A stretch of DNA of 64,000 nucleotides from Cotesia glomerata (Eukaryota > Arthropoda > Insecta > Hymenoptera > Braconidae), in assembly GCF_020080835.1 (NCBI RefSeq), contig NC_058162.1, positions 5,161,323 through 5,225,322 on the forward strand, written 5' to 3'. This document shows positions 54,201 through 60,553 of this stretch, in pieces. How positions within the stretch are numbered: the first letter of the stretch is position 1; each line of letters starts with the position of its first letter. The notes beneath the pieces were generated by a model. It worked only from the letters and a program-made list of their open reading frames with translations, ran no database searches and was not told the origin of the DNA. Both the position numbers and the translations under genes were made by a program.

Positions 54201-57200
54201 GAAAGGTCTCGATGAGTGTAACATCAGGATGAGCTTATATCTTTAAAAATGTCAATAGTTGACAAAATAATAAAGTCAGTTCTTAATTATTGACATTTTT
54301 TAAGATATAAGCTCATCCCGATGTTACACTCATCAAGACCTTTCATTTGAGTACCCACATCATTTTTTCATATATTTATATATATTATATATATGTATAT
54401 ATGAAAAATATATCAAAATGCATGTGGGTACTCAAATGAATGCTCTTGATGAGTGTAACATCGAGATGAGCTTATATCTTTAAAAATGTTAACAGTTCAC
54501 AAGATACGAGGTCATTTCTTAACTATTGACCTTTTTAAAAATATAAGCTCATCCCGATGTTACACTCATCAAGAGCTTTCATTTGAGTATCCACATGCAT
54601 TTTTGATATATTTTTTATATATACATATATATAATATATATAAATATATGAAAAATTGATGTGGGTACTCAAATGAAAGATCTCGACGAGTATAATGTCG
54701 GGATAAGCTTATATCTTTAAAAATGTTAATAGTTCTCAAAATACAAGGTCATTTCTTAATCATTTATCTAGAGATAGAGCATTTTCGAATGCAGCCTAAA
54801 TACTTATCATAATAAATTGACTATCGGTGAGAATGAAATGAAACCTTGAAAAGGGACAAATTCAAGTTAAGACCTTTTTAATGACACTAAATTTCACTAA
54901 GAAAACCGATTTTACCATATGACTATGCTGGAAACATAATTTTCTTTATTCTCTTAATAATAAAGATTATTATTTTTTTTTATTTTTATTGTTACTATTA
55001 TTAAATTTTCAAAAATTCCTGATAATTATTTTAAGAAAATTTCATTCAATAAATTTATTCTTAAATTTAATTATAAGAATTCATTTAAAAATTAAAATAA
55101 TAATAATATTTATTTATTGTTATTGTTAAAATTGACCTAATTTACTGACCTAGAACTTAATAATTATTATATTATTCCAGGTAACAATGGCAGGAGATTT
55201 TATTCTTGCAGTGGCCTCAATGATGATAGCCAGATTGAGGAACGATGATGTTACGCTTACTCTCAGTCAGGTATCTTAAAATCATTTTTTTTTTTTTAAT
55301 TAATCAATTACACAACACATTAATTAATTGAATAAAATATATATATTTTCAATATATTATTAAATTTAAGATAAGATATTAATCTTACACCGAATCCTTG
55401 ACTTGTTTCTTTTAATAACAATGAACATTGAGTCGCGAAATAATTGTTTTAGACAAACTAATTATAAATACTGATAATTAATGCTACTTTTCAATGTTCA
55501 GGTCGTCACGGACTTAGTACAAGGAGAATTTATGCAACTTGGATCTAAAGAAACAGAGAATGAACGATTCGCCCACTACCTCACCAAAACGTATAGGAAA
55601 ACTGCGAGTTTAATCGCTAATTCTGCCAAAGCTGTAAGTTTTTATTTATTAAATAAATAAATTATCTTCCGATAATATCTGCTATTTATTTACTATGTTT
55701 TTAAGAGCAATTTTTAAAAATCAGTTCGATAAAAATACTTTTACGGGTCGCTCAAAATTTTTAAAAATTTATCAAATCGTCAAAAGTTGAACTTTCTTTT
55801 AACTTTCAATTTTTTTACTCATCTGTTTAATATTTTCTAAATTAAAAATTATGTATACTGAAAATTTAAAGTCAAAATTTTTATTTCTCAAGCTTAAAAA
55901 TTTAAAAACTTTTTTCAAATTCTGGATAAATTTTTGTTAATTAAAATACAGTAGTAATAATTATTTAATTTGAATTTTATTAATATAAAAATGGTTTATT
56001 TTTATTTTTTAATGTATTAGCTTAATAGAAAAAAATTAAAAGTTGATATTAATATTCAAAAGTCGCTCAAAAGAATTTTAATTCTGCTTCAAAAATTTTT
56101 AAAATCTTAAGCAAGTCCTAAAAAATTTTTTATCAAGTTGTTTTTTTTTAGAGATCTCAAAATATAAAAAGCTAACATATTTTCATAGAAGACAAAAATA
56201 AATAATTAGTTTTTATGCACTACTTTAATATTTGTTGAGTTAATTAATAATTTTACTTCACTAAAAAAATTACAGGTGGCAATGTTGGGTGGTGCAGATG
56301 AAAAATTAGCAGATGTTGCCTTTCAATACGGAAGAAATATTGGTCTAGCTTTTCAATTGGTAGATGATTTGCTAGATTTTGTATCTTCAACAGCAACGAT
56401 GGGAAAACCAACTGCGGCTGACTTGAAACTCGGTCTTGCTACTGCGCCAGTACTTTTTGCATGCGAAAGAGTAAGATTTCTTTAATGCACATTTTGAAAA
56501 AATTTTTTATCAAACTTTTATAATTAAAAAAAGCCAAAAATATGAAAGTTTAATCAATAGTTTTCGAAAAAAAAATCTTAACTTTTTCCCACAAATTTTT
56601 ATTAAATTTTAAGCTTTAAAAGTGACAAAAAAAAATTATACTTAGAAATAAAACTGAAATTTTATAACAGAATACTTATTTTTTAAATTTTCTTGATTTA
56701 AAAATATTTTTTTACTTTAAATAAAATTTTAATTAACATTTTTTTTTTTTTTTTACTGGACTCTACTTGATAATAATAATTAATATCTTGATATATTTTA
56801 GTTTCTAGAATTAATGCACAGCTTAAAAAATTTTTTTTCAAAATTTTATAATTAAAAAAAGCCCAAAATATGAAAGTTTAATCAATAGTTTTAGAAAAAA
56901 AAATCTAAACTGTTTCCCAAAAATTTTTATTAAATTTTAAGCTTTAAGAGTGACAAAAAAAAATTATACTTTGCAATAAAACTGAAAATTTAACCAAATA
57001 TTAATTTTTCTTAAATTTTCTTGATTTAAAAATATTTTTTAACTTTAAATAAAATTTTAATTAACACCTTTTTTTCTAGACTCTGCTTGATAATAATAAT
57101 TAAAAAAAAATTTTAAATGTTTCCCAAAATTTTTTATTAAATTTTAAGCTTTAAGAGTGACAAAAAAAAATTATACTTTGCAATAAAACTGAAAATTTAA

Positions 57201-57413
57201 CCAAATATTAATTATTCTTAAATTTTCTTGATTTAAAAAAATTTTTTTACTTTAAATAAAATTTTAGTTAACACCTTTTTAGTAGATTTTACAAAAATCT
57301 AACTATTGCAACCGTCCTCATGGCGCAACTTTTAAAAAATTTAGCCATTTTCTGACTTAGTTTGTCGAGCTGAGTCAGAAAATATATATAGTTCAAAAGT
57401 TTATATATCTATG

Positions 57414-57505
<92 letters not shown>

Positions 57506-58571
57506 ACGCGGCTTGTCAGCACGATAGCGTTTTCAATTTATGACCGATTCTTCTCAAACTCAGCATGCTTTATCTATCGATCAAGACCATCGAAGATGAG
57601 CTTAATCGGGCGAGTAATTTGGAAATGACAGGATTTTGAAATTTTGAAAATCGTAAAAATTAATGTTTTTACTACTTCAACTTCGTATAATTACTGAACT
57701 AGACAAGATATTGAAATTCAGTAAAATGCATCGTAAAGCTCTTTTAATAAGCTTTAATTTTCACTACTCAGAAGTGGTAGTAACCTCAATATTACTTATT
57801 TTAGAGTTCGTTTAATGAAACAGTTTTACTGTTGCAGCCGTTTTAGAATTATTGTCTACATCATAGCTTAATCATGATGTAAATTCAATAATTACGATAT
57901 TGATCAGTCTTTCGTGTAATGTTTTCGGGTAGGTTGTCAGTAAATATGTCACAAATTAGTTCTAACCATTGTTTTCTTCAACTAAAATTTTATCCGGTTG
58001 CAGAATTCTAATTAACTTGGAAACTGTTGTTCCTAAGCAGTTACTTAAAATTTGGACATTTATAATTCAAATCTTATAATCTGTGCAATTCTTTGGTAAA
58101 TATTTGAGAAACTTTTTCTTCACAAGATAATTTTTTTTCCAAAATTTGTTCTAAATAGTTAAATTTATTATTGAATTTTGTTTTTAATTCATGAATTAAG
58201 TTATACATTATCAGTGTTATCATATTATTTTATTAAAAATCAATTTTTTTTATTTGAAAAATCTACTTCTATTTCGGCTGCCGAATGGCCTTTTTTTTTT
58301 ATAAACTCTGTTTGATTATAATAATAATTAATATCTCGATATATTTTAGTTTCCAGAATTAAATCCGATGATCATGCGGCGCTTCCAAGAACCAGGGGAC
58401 GTAGAAAAAGCCTTCGAATTAGTCCACAAGTCCCAAGGACTTGACCAAACAAGATTCTTAGCTAAAAAGCATTGCGAAGAAGCAAAAAGATTGGCGGAAT
58501 CATTAGCTGAAAGCCCGTACCAAAATTGTTTGGTTCGGGTTGGAGAATTTGTAATTGATCGAATGAAATAG
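19411..58571 (+). CDS. PDSS1: Decaprenyl/solanesyl diphosphate synthase subunit 1 (ubiquinone side chain)
   Basis: Eight exons with consistent phases: 19411-19578, 42074-42229, 45086-45219, 47015-47156, 55181-55270, 55502-55633, 56276-56470 and 58350-58571; 1239 nt, 412 aa (human about 415). It is a trans-prenyltransferase that extends farnesyl/geranylgeranyl diphosphate with isopentenyl diphosphate to make the Coenzyme Q tail in mitochondria, working with PDSS2. Visible hallmarks: the substrate motif GKALRP, the first Asp-rich motif DDVID within GASLIHDDVID (Ala five residues before the first Asp, permissive for long chains), GDFILAVAS, the second Asp-rich motif DDLLD within GLAFQLVDDLLDF, and GKPTAADLKLGLATAP. 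The N-terminus is rich in Arg/Lys/Ser/Cys without acidic clusters, as for a mitochondrial presequence. The ORF is open upstream of 19411 but that part has no family similarity. Introns 1, 3, 4 and 7 are swollen by transposons. The Drosophila orthologue is qless. Confidence 0.95.
19579..24038. other. PDSS1 intron 1, first part: AT-rich, few recognisable elements
   Basis: Contains an (AAT)n microsatellite at about 21892-21929 and a tandem duplication of about 160 bp (about 22130-22285 and 22303-22443, both with GAATTCAAAAT and CACAGTCT). One short ORF at 20737-20841 is listed separately. Slightly GC-richer islands near 21100-21230 and 21540-21650 may be regulatory. No gene seen. Confidence 0.5.
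20737..20841 (+). CDS. Short ORF of 34 codons in PDSS1 intron 1, unknown
   Basis: ATG after an A-rich leader, reading MKVMRSWKVGDFEMAPKNVT then RLRNKLLLQERNSL and a TAA. The codon mix and local GC content are higher than in the surrounding AT-rich DNA, which is why it is listed. I recognise no family, and it may be chance or the remains of an element. Confidence 0.2.
   Translation: MKVMRSWKVGDFEMAPKNVTRLRNKLLLQERNSL
24039..24261. mobile_element. CACTGA-type MITE (ACACA variant), TA-flanked
   Basis: Ends ACACAAAAAAAAGTTAACTTG and CAAGTTAATTTTTTTTTCTG + TGT, with TA on each side; interior of TTGA(A/T)TCAAGAA motifs in both orientations. Confidence 0.65.
25576..26700. mobile_element. TA-flanked element with CGGAGAAA ends
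   Basis: Starts CGGAGAAATAAGTATTGCTA and ends TAGCAACACTTTTTTCTCCG; the arms (about 25576-25660 and 26565-26700) are rich in the palindrome GATCGTGATNATCACGATC. ORFs inside (25609-25845, 25886-26119) match nothing I know. A related element with ACACGGAAAAAAG ends is at 50838-52426. Confidence 0.6.
27075..27321. mobile_element. MITE with ATCGACGGTCTAATTAGC ends, copy 1
   Basis: Inverted ends: TGATGTTCTAATTAGCAAAT at the left and TGCTAATTAGACCGTCGAT at the right. The second copy at 43214-43969 is in the opposite orientation and is interrupted by a LINE. Confidence 0.65.
27513..27875 (-). mobile_element. LINE 3' fragment with (TAAA)n tail, copy 1
   Basis: On the minus strand it ends in an AAATAAATAAATAA tail at 27513-27535. 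The sequence is nearly identical to 43443-43800, including the 3' UTR. The upstream part encodes a decayed NKLPADMKTVDCNKKLLKKK-like reverse transcriptase C-terminus. Truncated at its 5' end, as usual for dead LINE copies. Confidence 0.65.
28515..28619 (-). pseudogene. Possible relic ORF end, unknown protein
   Basis: Minus-strand 34-codon ORF reading MEVADYFNSQRPSNLIKTIE then VPEDFKDLQVSQND and TAG. The peptide looks protein-like (mixed charge, few Lys/Asn/Ile runs) but no family is recognised. A frameshifted continuation FWVEWIECG lies just upstream, suggesting a broken longer ORF, perhaps transposon-derived. Confidence 0.25.
29365..29853. mobile_element. Composite CACTGA-type element with GC-rich hairpins, TA-flanked
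   Basis: Ends CACTGAGAGAAAAAAAGTA and TTTTTTCTCAGTG with TA on both sides. The core is unlike the AT-rich rest: GGCGGAAAGCG (29634-29644) pairs with CGCTTTCCGCC (29679-29689). A second stem, CTCAGATCACATGT to ACATGTAATCTGAG (29741-29801), has a nested CGACCTCGGCTTCGCCTCGG core. Confidence 0.65.
29967..30100. mobile_element. Pogo/Tigger-like MITE, 134 bp
   Basis: Ends CAGTCAACGCTCTCTGTATT and its inverse AATACAGAGAGCGTCGACTG, preceded by TA. The end CAGTCGACGCTCTC resembles the CAGT-starting termini of pogo-type mariner relatives. The motif CTCTGTATTTGACTCG is repeated internally. Confidence 0.65.
30101..31842. other. PDSS1 intron 1, no element or gene recognised
   Basis: Includes a less AT-rich patch at about 30290-30420 with an open minus-strand frame (30078-30479) that has no family signature, and a patch at 30790-30930. 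These could be regulatory; nothing firm. Confidence 0.35.
31843..31998. mobile_element. Palindromic MITE (GTAAAATTTTGCGTC ends)
   Basis: An inverted pair with TTTTGCGTCAAAAAAATTTG at the left and AAAATTTTTTGACGC at the right around an AT-rich core containing TTAACAC/GTGTTGATT motifs. A related palindrome lies at about 32773-32896. Confidence 0.5.
31999..33250 (+). repeat. Interspersed repeat family (GTAGATTT ... GGCCGAATGGC), copy 1
   Basis: Begins GTAGATTTCGTAGAAATCTA and ends CTACCTTCCATTTCGAGTG then GGCCGAATGGC. It contains AACGCGGCTTGTGAACACGA, shared with the copy at 57281-58292, and a block 'AATTCATGTGATAGCTCATG' that recurs twice. A second copy is on the minus strand at 36652-38110. 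No ORF. Confidence 0.55.
33251..36651. other. PDSS1 intron 1, unassigned
   Basis: AT-rich sequence with no element ends recognised. It contains one exon-like minus-strand segment at 35467-35549, listed separately. Confidence 0.35.
35467..35549 (-). CDS. Exon-like 83-bp segment antisense in PDSS1 intron 1
   Basis: On the minus strand a strong acceptor (TTTATATTTAG) is followed by an open 83-nt segment reading IFIDGLSLSERKQVQQNMKR then TFTWNRL, and a donor CTCAG|GTAAATC. The peptide is balanced in composition and the DNA is less AT-rich than the flanks. No family is recognised and no partner exons were found, so it may be an exon of a nested gene or an accident. Confidence 0.25.
36652..38110 (-). 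repeat. Interspersed repeat family, copy 2, split by the 940-bp transposon
   Basis: Minus-strand copy of the family at 31999: its 3' end (GCTATTCGGCCTCACCCGAA as read on +) is at 36652. It is interrupted at 36701-37642 by the 940-bp element and continues with the AGCTATC and CATGAATTTTT blocks to about 38110, where it is truncated. Confidence 0.55.
36701..37642. mobile_element. 940-bp TA-type transposon, copy 2
   Basis: Same ends as 7187-8127 (TATATGGGTGATTCGCTGTA ... CAGAGAATCACCCATATA) and near-identical sequence throughout, including most of the CAGTCCCCTG motifs. Its insertion splits an older repeat, so this family moved recently relative to that repeat. Confidence 0.75.
38111..40230. 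other. PDSS1 intron 1, AT-rich, nothing recognised
   Basis: No element ends, RNA gene or convincing ORF. The ORFs 38424-38618 and 39489-39686 have low-complexity composition. Confidence 0.35.
40231..40502. mobile_element. Near-perfect palindromic CACTGA-type MITE, 272 bp
   Basis: Ends CACTGATAGAAGGATTT and AAATCCTTCTATCAGTG. The two arms of about 120 bp match closely, each with AACAAATCATTTATTAGAGA and TTTTTAGT blocks. Confidence 0.7.
40755..40992. mobile_element. CACTGA-type MITE, 238 bp
   Basis: Ends CACTGAAAAAAAAATTTTTT and TTTTTTTCAGTG; inner inverted motifs AAAAACTGGTATTCTTA and AAGAATACCAG. Confidence 0.65.
40993..42073. other. PDSS1 intron 1, last part
   Basis: Very AT-rich, no element or gene recognised; the branch point/acceptor region of exon 2 lies at its end. 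Confidence 0.4.
42074..42229 (+). CDS. PDSS1: PDSS1 exon 2
   Basis: 52 codons, acceptor GTTACAG and donor CGA|GTAAGA, phase 0 at both ends. Encodes the Gln/Ser-rich linker and then the first conserved helix, DPYRLIEDDLKYVYDDIRR. An ATG within the exon could serve as an alternative start but would lose the presequence. Confidence 0.88.
42230..43213. other. PDSS1 intron 2, first part
   Basis: A moderately GC-rich patch at about 42320-42590 carries GCAGCATG/CATGCTGC inverted motifs but no hairpin long enough for a microRNA. The rest is AT-rich. Confidence 0.35.
43214..43969. mobile_element. MITE with ATCGACG(G/T)TCTAATTAG ends, copy 2, split by a LINE
   Basis: Left end ATCGACGGTCTAATTAGC, right end CTAATTAGAACGTCGAT. 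The right arm is interrupted between 43442 and 43953 by a LINE fragment. Without the insertion the element would be about 245 bp, the same as copy 1. Confidence 0.7.
43443..43952 (-). mobile_element. LINE 3' fragment with reverse-transcriptase C-terminus
   Basis: Minus-strand insertion with an (AAAT)n tail at 43443-43458 and a 6-bp target duplication CTAATT (43437-43442, 43953-43958). The upstream part encodes VLPKINKTINTRNGNYVAI and YYNKLHTDMKTIDRNKKLLK (ORF 43866-43639), the typical 'NxLP...FKKKLK' end of insect LINE ORF2. It is strongly 5' truncated and not functional. Confidence 0.75.
44297..44510 (+). mobile_element. tRNA-derived SINE
   Basis: The head has pol III box A-like TAGCTTAACTGGTAGAGC and box B GAGTTCGATTCCC (44350-44362), followed by a body with ATTATTTTTTCAATTACGG and CCCACTGAGTAGG, a pyrimidine/C-rich stretch and an A-rich tail at about 44504. 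The acceptor arm pairs poorly, so it is not a working tRNA. A related head and body occur at 48269-48385. Confidence 0.6.
44511..45085. other. PDSS1 intron 2, last part
   Basis: AT-rich; no element ends or coding signal recognised. Confidence 0.35.
45086..45219 (+). CDS. PDSS1: PDSS1 exon 3
   Basis: Encodes ELIANTSVKELQEIATYYF followed by DGQGKALRPMAAILMARA, holding the G-K-x-x-R-P diphosphate-binding motif. Ends in phase 2 (AA|GTAAGT). Confidence 0.93.
45220..45774. other. PDSS1 intron 3 before the Helitron
   Basis: AT-rich intron sequence, nothing recognised. Confidence 0.35.
45775..46831 (-). mobile_element. Non-autonomous Helitron, copy D (three units)
   Basis: In PDSS1 intron 3. Minus-strand start TCTATATTATTAAGAGAATG at 46831, end hairpin GCAGTCACATAGTGACTGC, AAGGTTG, CTAG at 45775, flanked by A and T. 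Palindromic units at about 45890-46120, 46140-46375 and 46376-46615, then the shared unique segment 46620-46831. Confidence 0.8.
47015..47156 (+). CDS. PDSS1: PDSS1 exon 4 with the first Asp-rich motif
   Basis: Encodes QVALIAEMIHGASLIHDDVI and the following D, then RRGKASVNVKW. The DDxxD binds the Mg-complexed allylic diphosphate. Donor AAG|GTAAAT. Confidence 0.95.
47157..48209. other. PDSS1 intron 4, first part
   Basis: AT-rich with one GC-richer patch near 47270-47400; no element or gene recognised. Confidence 0.35.
48210..48385 (+). repeat. (AAT)n microsatellite and SINE head
   Basis: A perfect AAT run of about 60 bp (48210-48268) abuts a truncated SINE whose box A (GGGTAGAGCAGTTGG) and box B (GGTTCGATTCC) are visible. 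Its body, GAGTTATTTTTTCGG and CTCACTGAGTA, matches the SINE at 44297. Confidence 0.6.
48386..49300 (-). pseudogene. Fragment of a Mutator-like transposase-domain ORF
   Basis: A minus-strand open frame of over 300 codons inside PDSS1 intron 4. Reading from about 49300: NSKTYKNLLEANIY, a Lys/Glu-rich coiled region (ECVLHVKKRMYRRVKEAKK onward), then LSTYYGLVIMRNEDSVENMR, KAIWATYYHL, EEPQHSYCPKGPDSWCKYQK, LLERCLGRNTQNNNEAFKH, KTLEIAAFTAACIFNEGFF and LKILEVMDVTLGP. This series is the hallmark of a transposase-related domain very common in arthropod genomes, usually listed as Mutator-like. The N-terminal part of that domain is missing: the frame hits a stop just upstream of 49300 and no ATG fits. 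At its 3' end it reads through into the SINE (stop at 48273). An isolated, decaying copy, not a host gene; a domesticated gene with missing exons is less likely. Confidence 0.65.
49301..50837. other. PDSS1 intron 4, middle part
   Basis: Contains a GC-rich hairpin cluster at 49380-49492 and a remnant right end of a CACTGA-type MITE at 49836-49894. The remainder is AT-rich and unassigned. Confidence 0.4.
49459..49490. repeat. Perfect 14-bp hairpin with GAAA loop
   Basis: GGAGTTATAACGAG-GAAA-CTCGTTATAACTCC. Immediately upstream CTCGAG-GAAA-CTTGCTTG pairs with CAAGCAAG-CTCGAG (about 49426-49459), so two stems share the GAAA motif. It may be a terminal structure of the transposon that carried the adjacent transposase fragment. 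Confidence 0.6.
50990..51840 (-). mobile_element. LINE 3' fragment with (TATC)n tail, split by a SINE
   Basis: The minus-strand 3' end is a TATCTATTTATCTATC tail at about 50996-51020. The coding remnant at 51830-51680 reads FYDKSFIVSAIRVWNTLPAN then LTNLDTFNEFRSAAFNYFHS and a stop, which is the C-terminal end of a LINE reverse transcriptase ORF. The 3' UTR is interrupted by the SINE at 51114-51571. Confidence 0.7.
51114..51571 (+). mobile_element. tRNA-derived SINE with 15-bp target duplication
   Basis: The head TTGGCAATAGCCTAATCGGC (box A-like) and GGGTTCGATTCCGG (box B) is followed by a long unique body. It is flanked by the exact repeat ACATAGTATTAATTT (51099-51113 and 51572-51586). The body includes CCCATATAGTTATGGAGG and a G-rich stretch (ATGCAGGGGGGTGGGG). 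The family differs from the SINE at 44297. Confidence 0.75.
52427..52909. other. PDSS1 intron 4, unassigned
   Basis: AT-rich; nothing recognised between the TA-type element and the next Helitron. Confidence 0.35.
52910..54966 (-). mobile_element. Non-autonomous Helitron, copy E (three units, carrying a 1-kb insertion)
   Basis: Forward-strand left end CTAACAACC with hairpin GCAGTCAC-TAT-GTGACTGC, right end TTCTCTTAATAATAAAGA followed by T. Three palindromic units lie at about 54040-54290, 54291-54520 and 54521-54755. Between the hairpin end and the first unit, about 1 kb of foreign DNA (52957-54000) has been inserted. Confidence 0.75.
53475..54000. mobile_element. Foldback element inside Helitron copy E
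   Basis: 526 bp made of two nearly perfect inverted arms of about 240 bp: AATCCGAACAAAAACAG at 53475 pairs with CTGTTTTTGTTCGGATT ending at 54000, and the match continues through AAGTCCACGTTCATAAGAC and GGAAATTAAAAAAAATTTTG. The loop is about 50 bp. The adjoining 52957-53474 contains a small perfect hairpin, CAGACTC-GATA-GAGTCTG. Confidence 0.75.
55181..55270 (+). CDS. PDSS1: PDSS1 exon 5
   Basis: 30 codons, VTMAGDFILAVASMMIARLR to LTLSQ; acceptor ATTCCAG, donor CAG|GTATCT. Carries the conserved AGDFIL segment. The 8-kb intron before it holds a transposase fragment, SINEs, LINE pieces and a Helitron. Confidence 0.93.
55502..55633 (+). CDS. PDSS1: PDSS1 exon 6
   Basis: 44 codons including GEFMQLGSKETENERFAHYL and KTASLIANSAKA, the strongly conserved helix that carries a catalytic Lys-Thr in this family. 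Confidence 0.94.
55634..56275. other. PDSS1 intron 6
   Basis: AT-rich intron without recognisable elements. Introns 5 (55271-55501) and the stretch 54967-55180 likewise show nothing. Confidence 0.4.
56276..56470 (+). CDS. PDSS1: PDSS1 exon 7 with the second Asp-rich motif
   Basis: 65 codons, VAMLGGADEKLADVAFQYGR then GLAFQLVDDLLDF and GKPTAADLKLGLATAP. DDLLD is the second DDxxD motif that positions isopentenyl diphosphate. Donor AGA|GTAAGA. Confidence 0.95.
56484..57285. repeat. Tandem duplication in PDSS1 intron 7 copying the exon 8 acceptor
   Basis: Units at about 56484-56813, 56814-57105 and a partial third to 57285. Each has AAAGTTTAATCAATAGTTTT, TAAGCTTTAAGAGTGACAAA (or AAAAGTGAC) and CTTGATTTAAAAA. 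The first unit ends with GATATATTTTAGTTTCTAGAA, a copy of the exon 8 acceptor plus about 13 nt of exon 8. Confidence 0.75.
57281..58292 (+). repeat. Interspersed repeat family, copy 3, with (TA)n tract
   Basis: Starts TAGATTTTACAAAAATCTA-like and ends ATCTACTTCTATTTCGGCTG CCGAATGGCC. It contains AACGCGGCTTGTCAGCACGA as in the copy at 31999. The (TA)n microsatellite at about 57418-57505 is internal to the element. It lies between the tandem duplication and exon 8. Confidence 0.55.
58350..58571 (+). CDS. PDSS1: PDSS1 exon 8, C-terminus
   Basis: From FPELNPMIMRRFQEPGDVEK through LAKKHCEEAKRLAESL to a TAG at 58569-58571. The acceptor ATATTTTAG is the original of a duplicated copy at 56811. AATAAA at 58592-58597 lies 21 bp past the stop. 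Confidence 0.94.
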   Translation, partial: FPELNPMIMRRFQEPGDVEKAFELVHKSQGLDQTRFLAKKHCEEAKRLAESLAESPYQNCLVRVGEFVIDRMK

Positions 58572-59224
58572 TAGCCGAATATTAAAATAATAATAAATAA
58601 AAATAAAAAAGAAAAAAATTAAATTTATAAATCGAAAAATAAATTTTTTATCAATAATCAAACGGGACATTGAAAAAAATATTTTTTTTAAGTATGAATG
58701 ATTGCGCGTATCGAAATCGTAATTAACAAATTTAATTAATTAATTTGCTGGTTGAATGAGATGATTAAATATTAATGGTGAAAAATATATTTAAGAAATG
58801 ATTAATATAATAAAACTGGTTCCTGTATAAATGATTAAAAACAAGTTTGAAATAAAGAGAGAAAGCGGATATTTCTTTTAAAAAGATTTATAATGTTGTT
58901 CGATAGATAATTATGCATTGAAAATAAATATTTAAATATATATGAAGATGAGAAGTTGACATAATATGTATAACATATAAAATAACTGGTTACTTTTGTC
59001 GTTTTAGACTCGAGACTAGACATTATAATAATAGTCGAAACGCAATTTGGCTAGACTAATATATCACCGCGATTAAAATTTTAAAGTATATCTTTTACAT
59101 GTATATATTTATATTTTATACAAAGATGAATATTATAAAGCTGTTTTATTTTGAAATAACTTTAAATTTATAATTAATCAAAAAATTAAATACAATTACT
59201 TACAAAAAATATCATTTTTTTGAT
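58572..59224. other. PDSS1 3' flank
   Basis: AATAAA at 58592-58597 is the best poly(A) signal. The rest is AT-rich sequence without features. Confidence 0.45.
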
Positions 59225-60553
59225 AAGGTAAAGTACCCAGTACTTGAACACTTCGGCTGCCCAATTTCAAAACACAGTAACTAACATTTAAAAATTTTTT
59301 TCAATTTTTCTTATTAAAAAAAAGTTTGCCCACCAAATTGATGAAAAATTTGATTTGTGAATAGAAAATACTTGAATATAAATATTTTTAAGAAAAAATA
59401 CTTTAAATTGAGGTCTAAATGTTATAAAAAATGCAGCAATACTAGAAAAAATCAGGTATAAAAATTTTGCAGATACTGTGTTTTAAAATTGGGCAGCCGA
59501 CTTATAAAAATGGGACCAGTACTTGAGCAGACTTTTCGAATTGTTATAATACAAAATTCGTAAATTTATTATAAGTAATATGCGAATATTATAATTATTA
59601 AATGATACAGTAATTGACTTCTATAAGTTTTTTCAATTATAAATCAAAACAATTATATTTTTATTAACTTAAAAGTTGACATGTCGAGAATCGCCGATAG
59701 ATGCTATTTTTTTCATGAAAAAGGTACTAAATCGTAAACCGAACAATCAGTAAAAAAAAACGGTATATCATCATTTTAAGTAAAAAAAAATTGTACCATC
59801 TAATGAAATAGTCTTTTCTAAATAACATATATTTTTTGCAAAAACATAAACTAGAATTTTTATATTAAATTTTAACGTTCAACTATACCTCGAAATTTTA
59901 AAAGCGGTACCCAGAACCTGAACAGGCTGGGGCCGTACAATTTTAACAGCACTATAAACTCTAATAGGTTTATAGACTAGTGATCAGCATTGTCATTTGT
60001 ATTAATTACTGCAATTTAAATAAGTTTTATGACTAAAAATTAGTGTAGTTAAAAATTATTGAACGTTTTGAATAGAGTTTTTTTGATTTATAATTGAAAA
60101 TTTGCTTTGTCATTCATAAAAAATGTAATTAAAAAATTAAATAAAAATATTTCTCATTTTTAAATGAACATATTAAATATTCACAGTATTATTTTTAATA
60201 TTATTCAATAATATATTATATTTCTTTTAATATTTCAATAAAACGTTGGAAATTTTCGGTGTGCCTATTGCCATATATTTTATTAGTTCAACTACTGCTC
60301 CTAGAGTGTTCAACTACTGCGGCTTGTCAGAATTGATTGTTCAACTACTACTCCTTTCATAGTCTATCTTAAAAACGTTGTCAAAATATAAATAATCAAT
60401 TATCTTTGTTATTTTGCGCTTCAATCAATTCAAAATTGTTTATATTTTCATGAAAATCACTAATTTGAACTAATAATTACATCTTTATGCATTAAAAGTA
60501 GGGTCAGATAAGTTTTACTTTGAAATCTGTTCAAGTACTGGGTACTTTACCTT
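59225..60553. mobile_element. Inverted-repeat element with AAGGTAAAGTACCCAGTACTT ends
   Basis: Left end AAGGTAAAGTACCCAGTACT-TGAACA, right end TGTTCAAGTACTGGGTACTT-TACCTT: perfect inverted repeats of about 26 bp. Internal TTCAACTACT motifs recur near 60285-60350, and GGGCAGCCGA/CGGCTGCCC pairs near 59248-59262 and 59486-59500. No transposase. The ends resemble the MITE at 16714. Confidence 0.7.
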
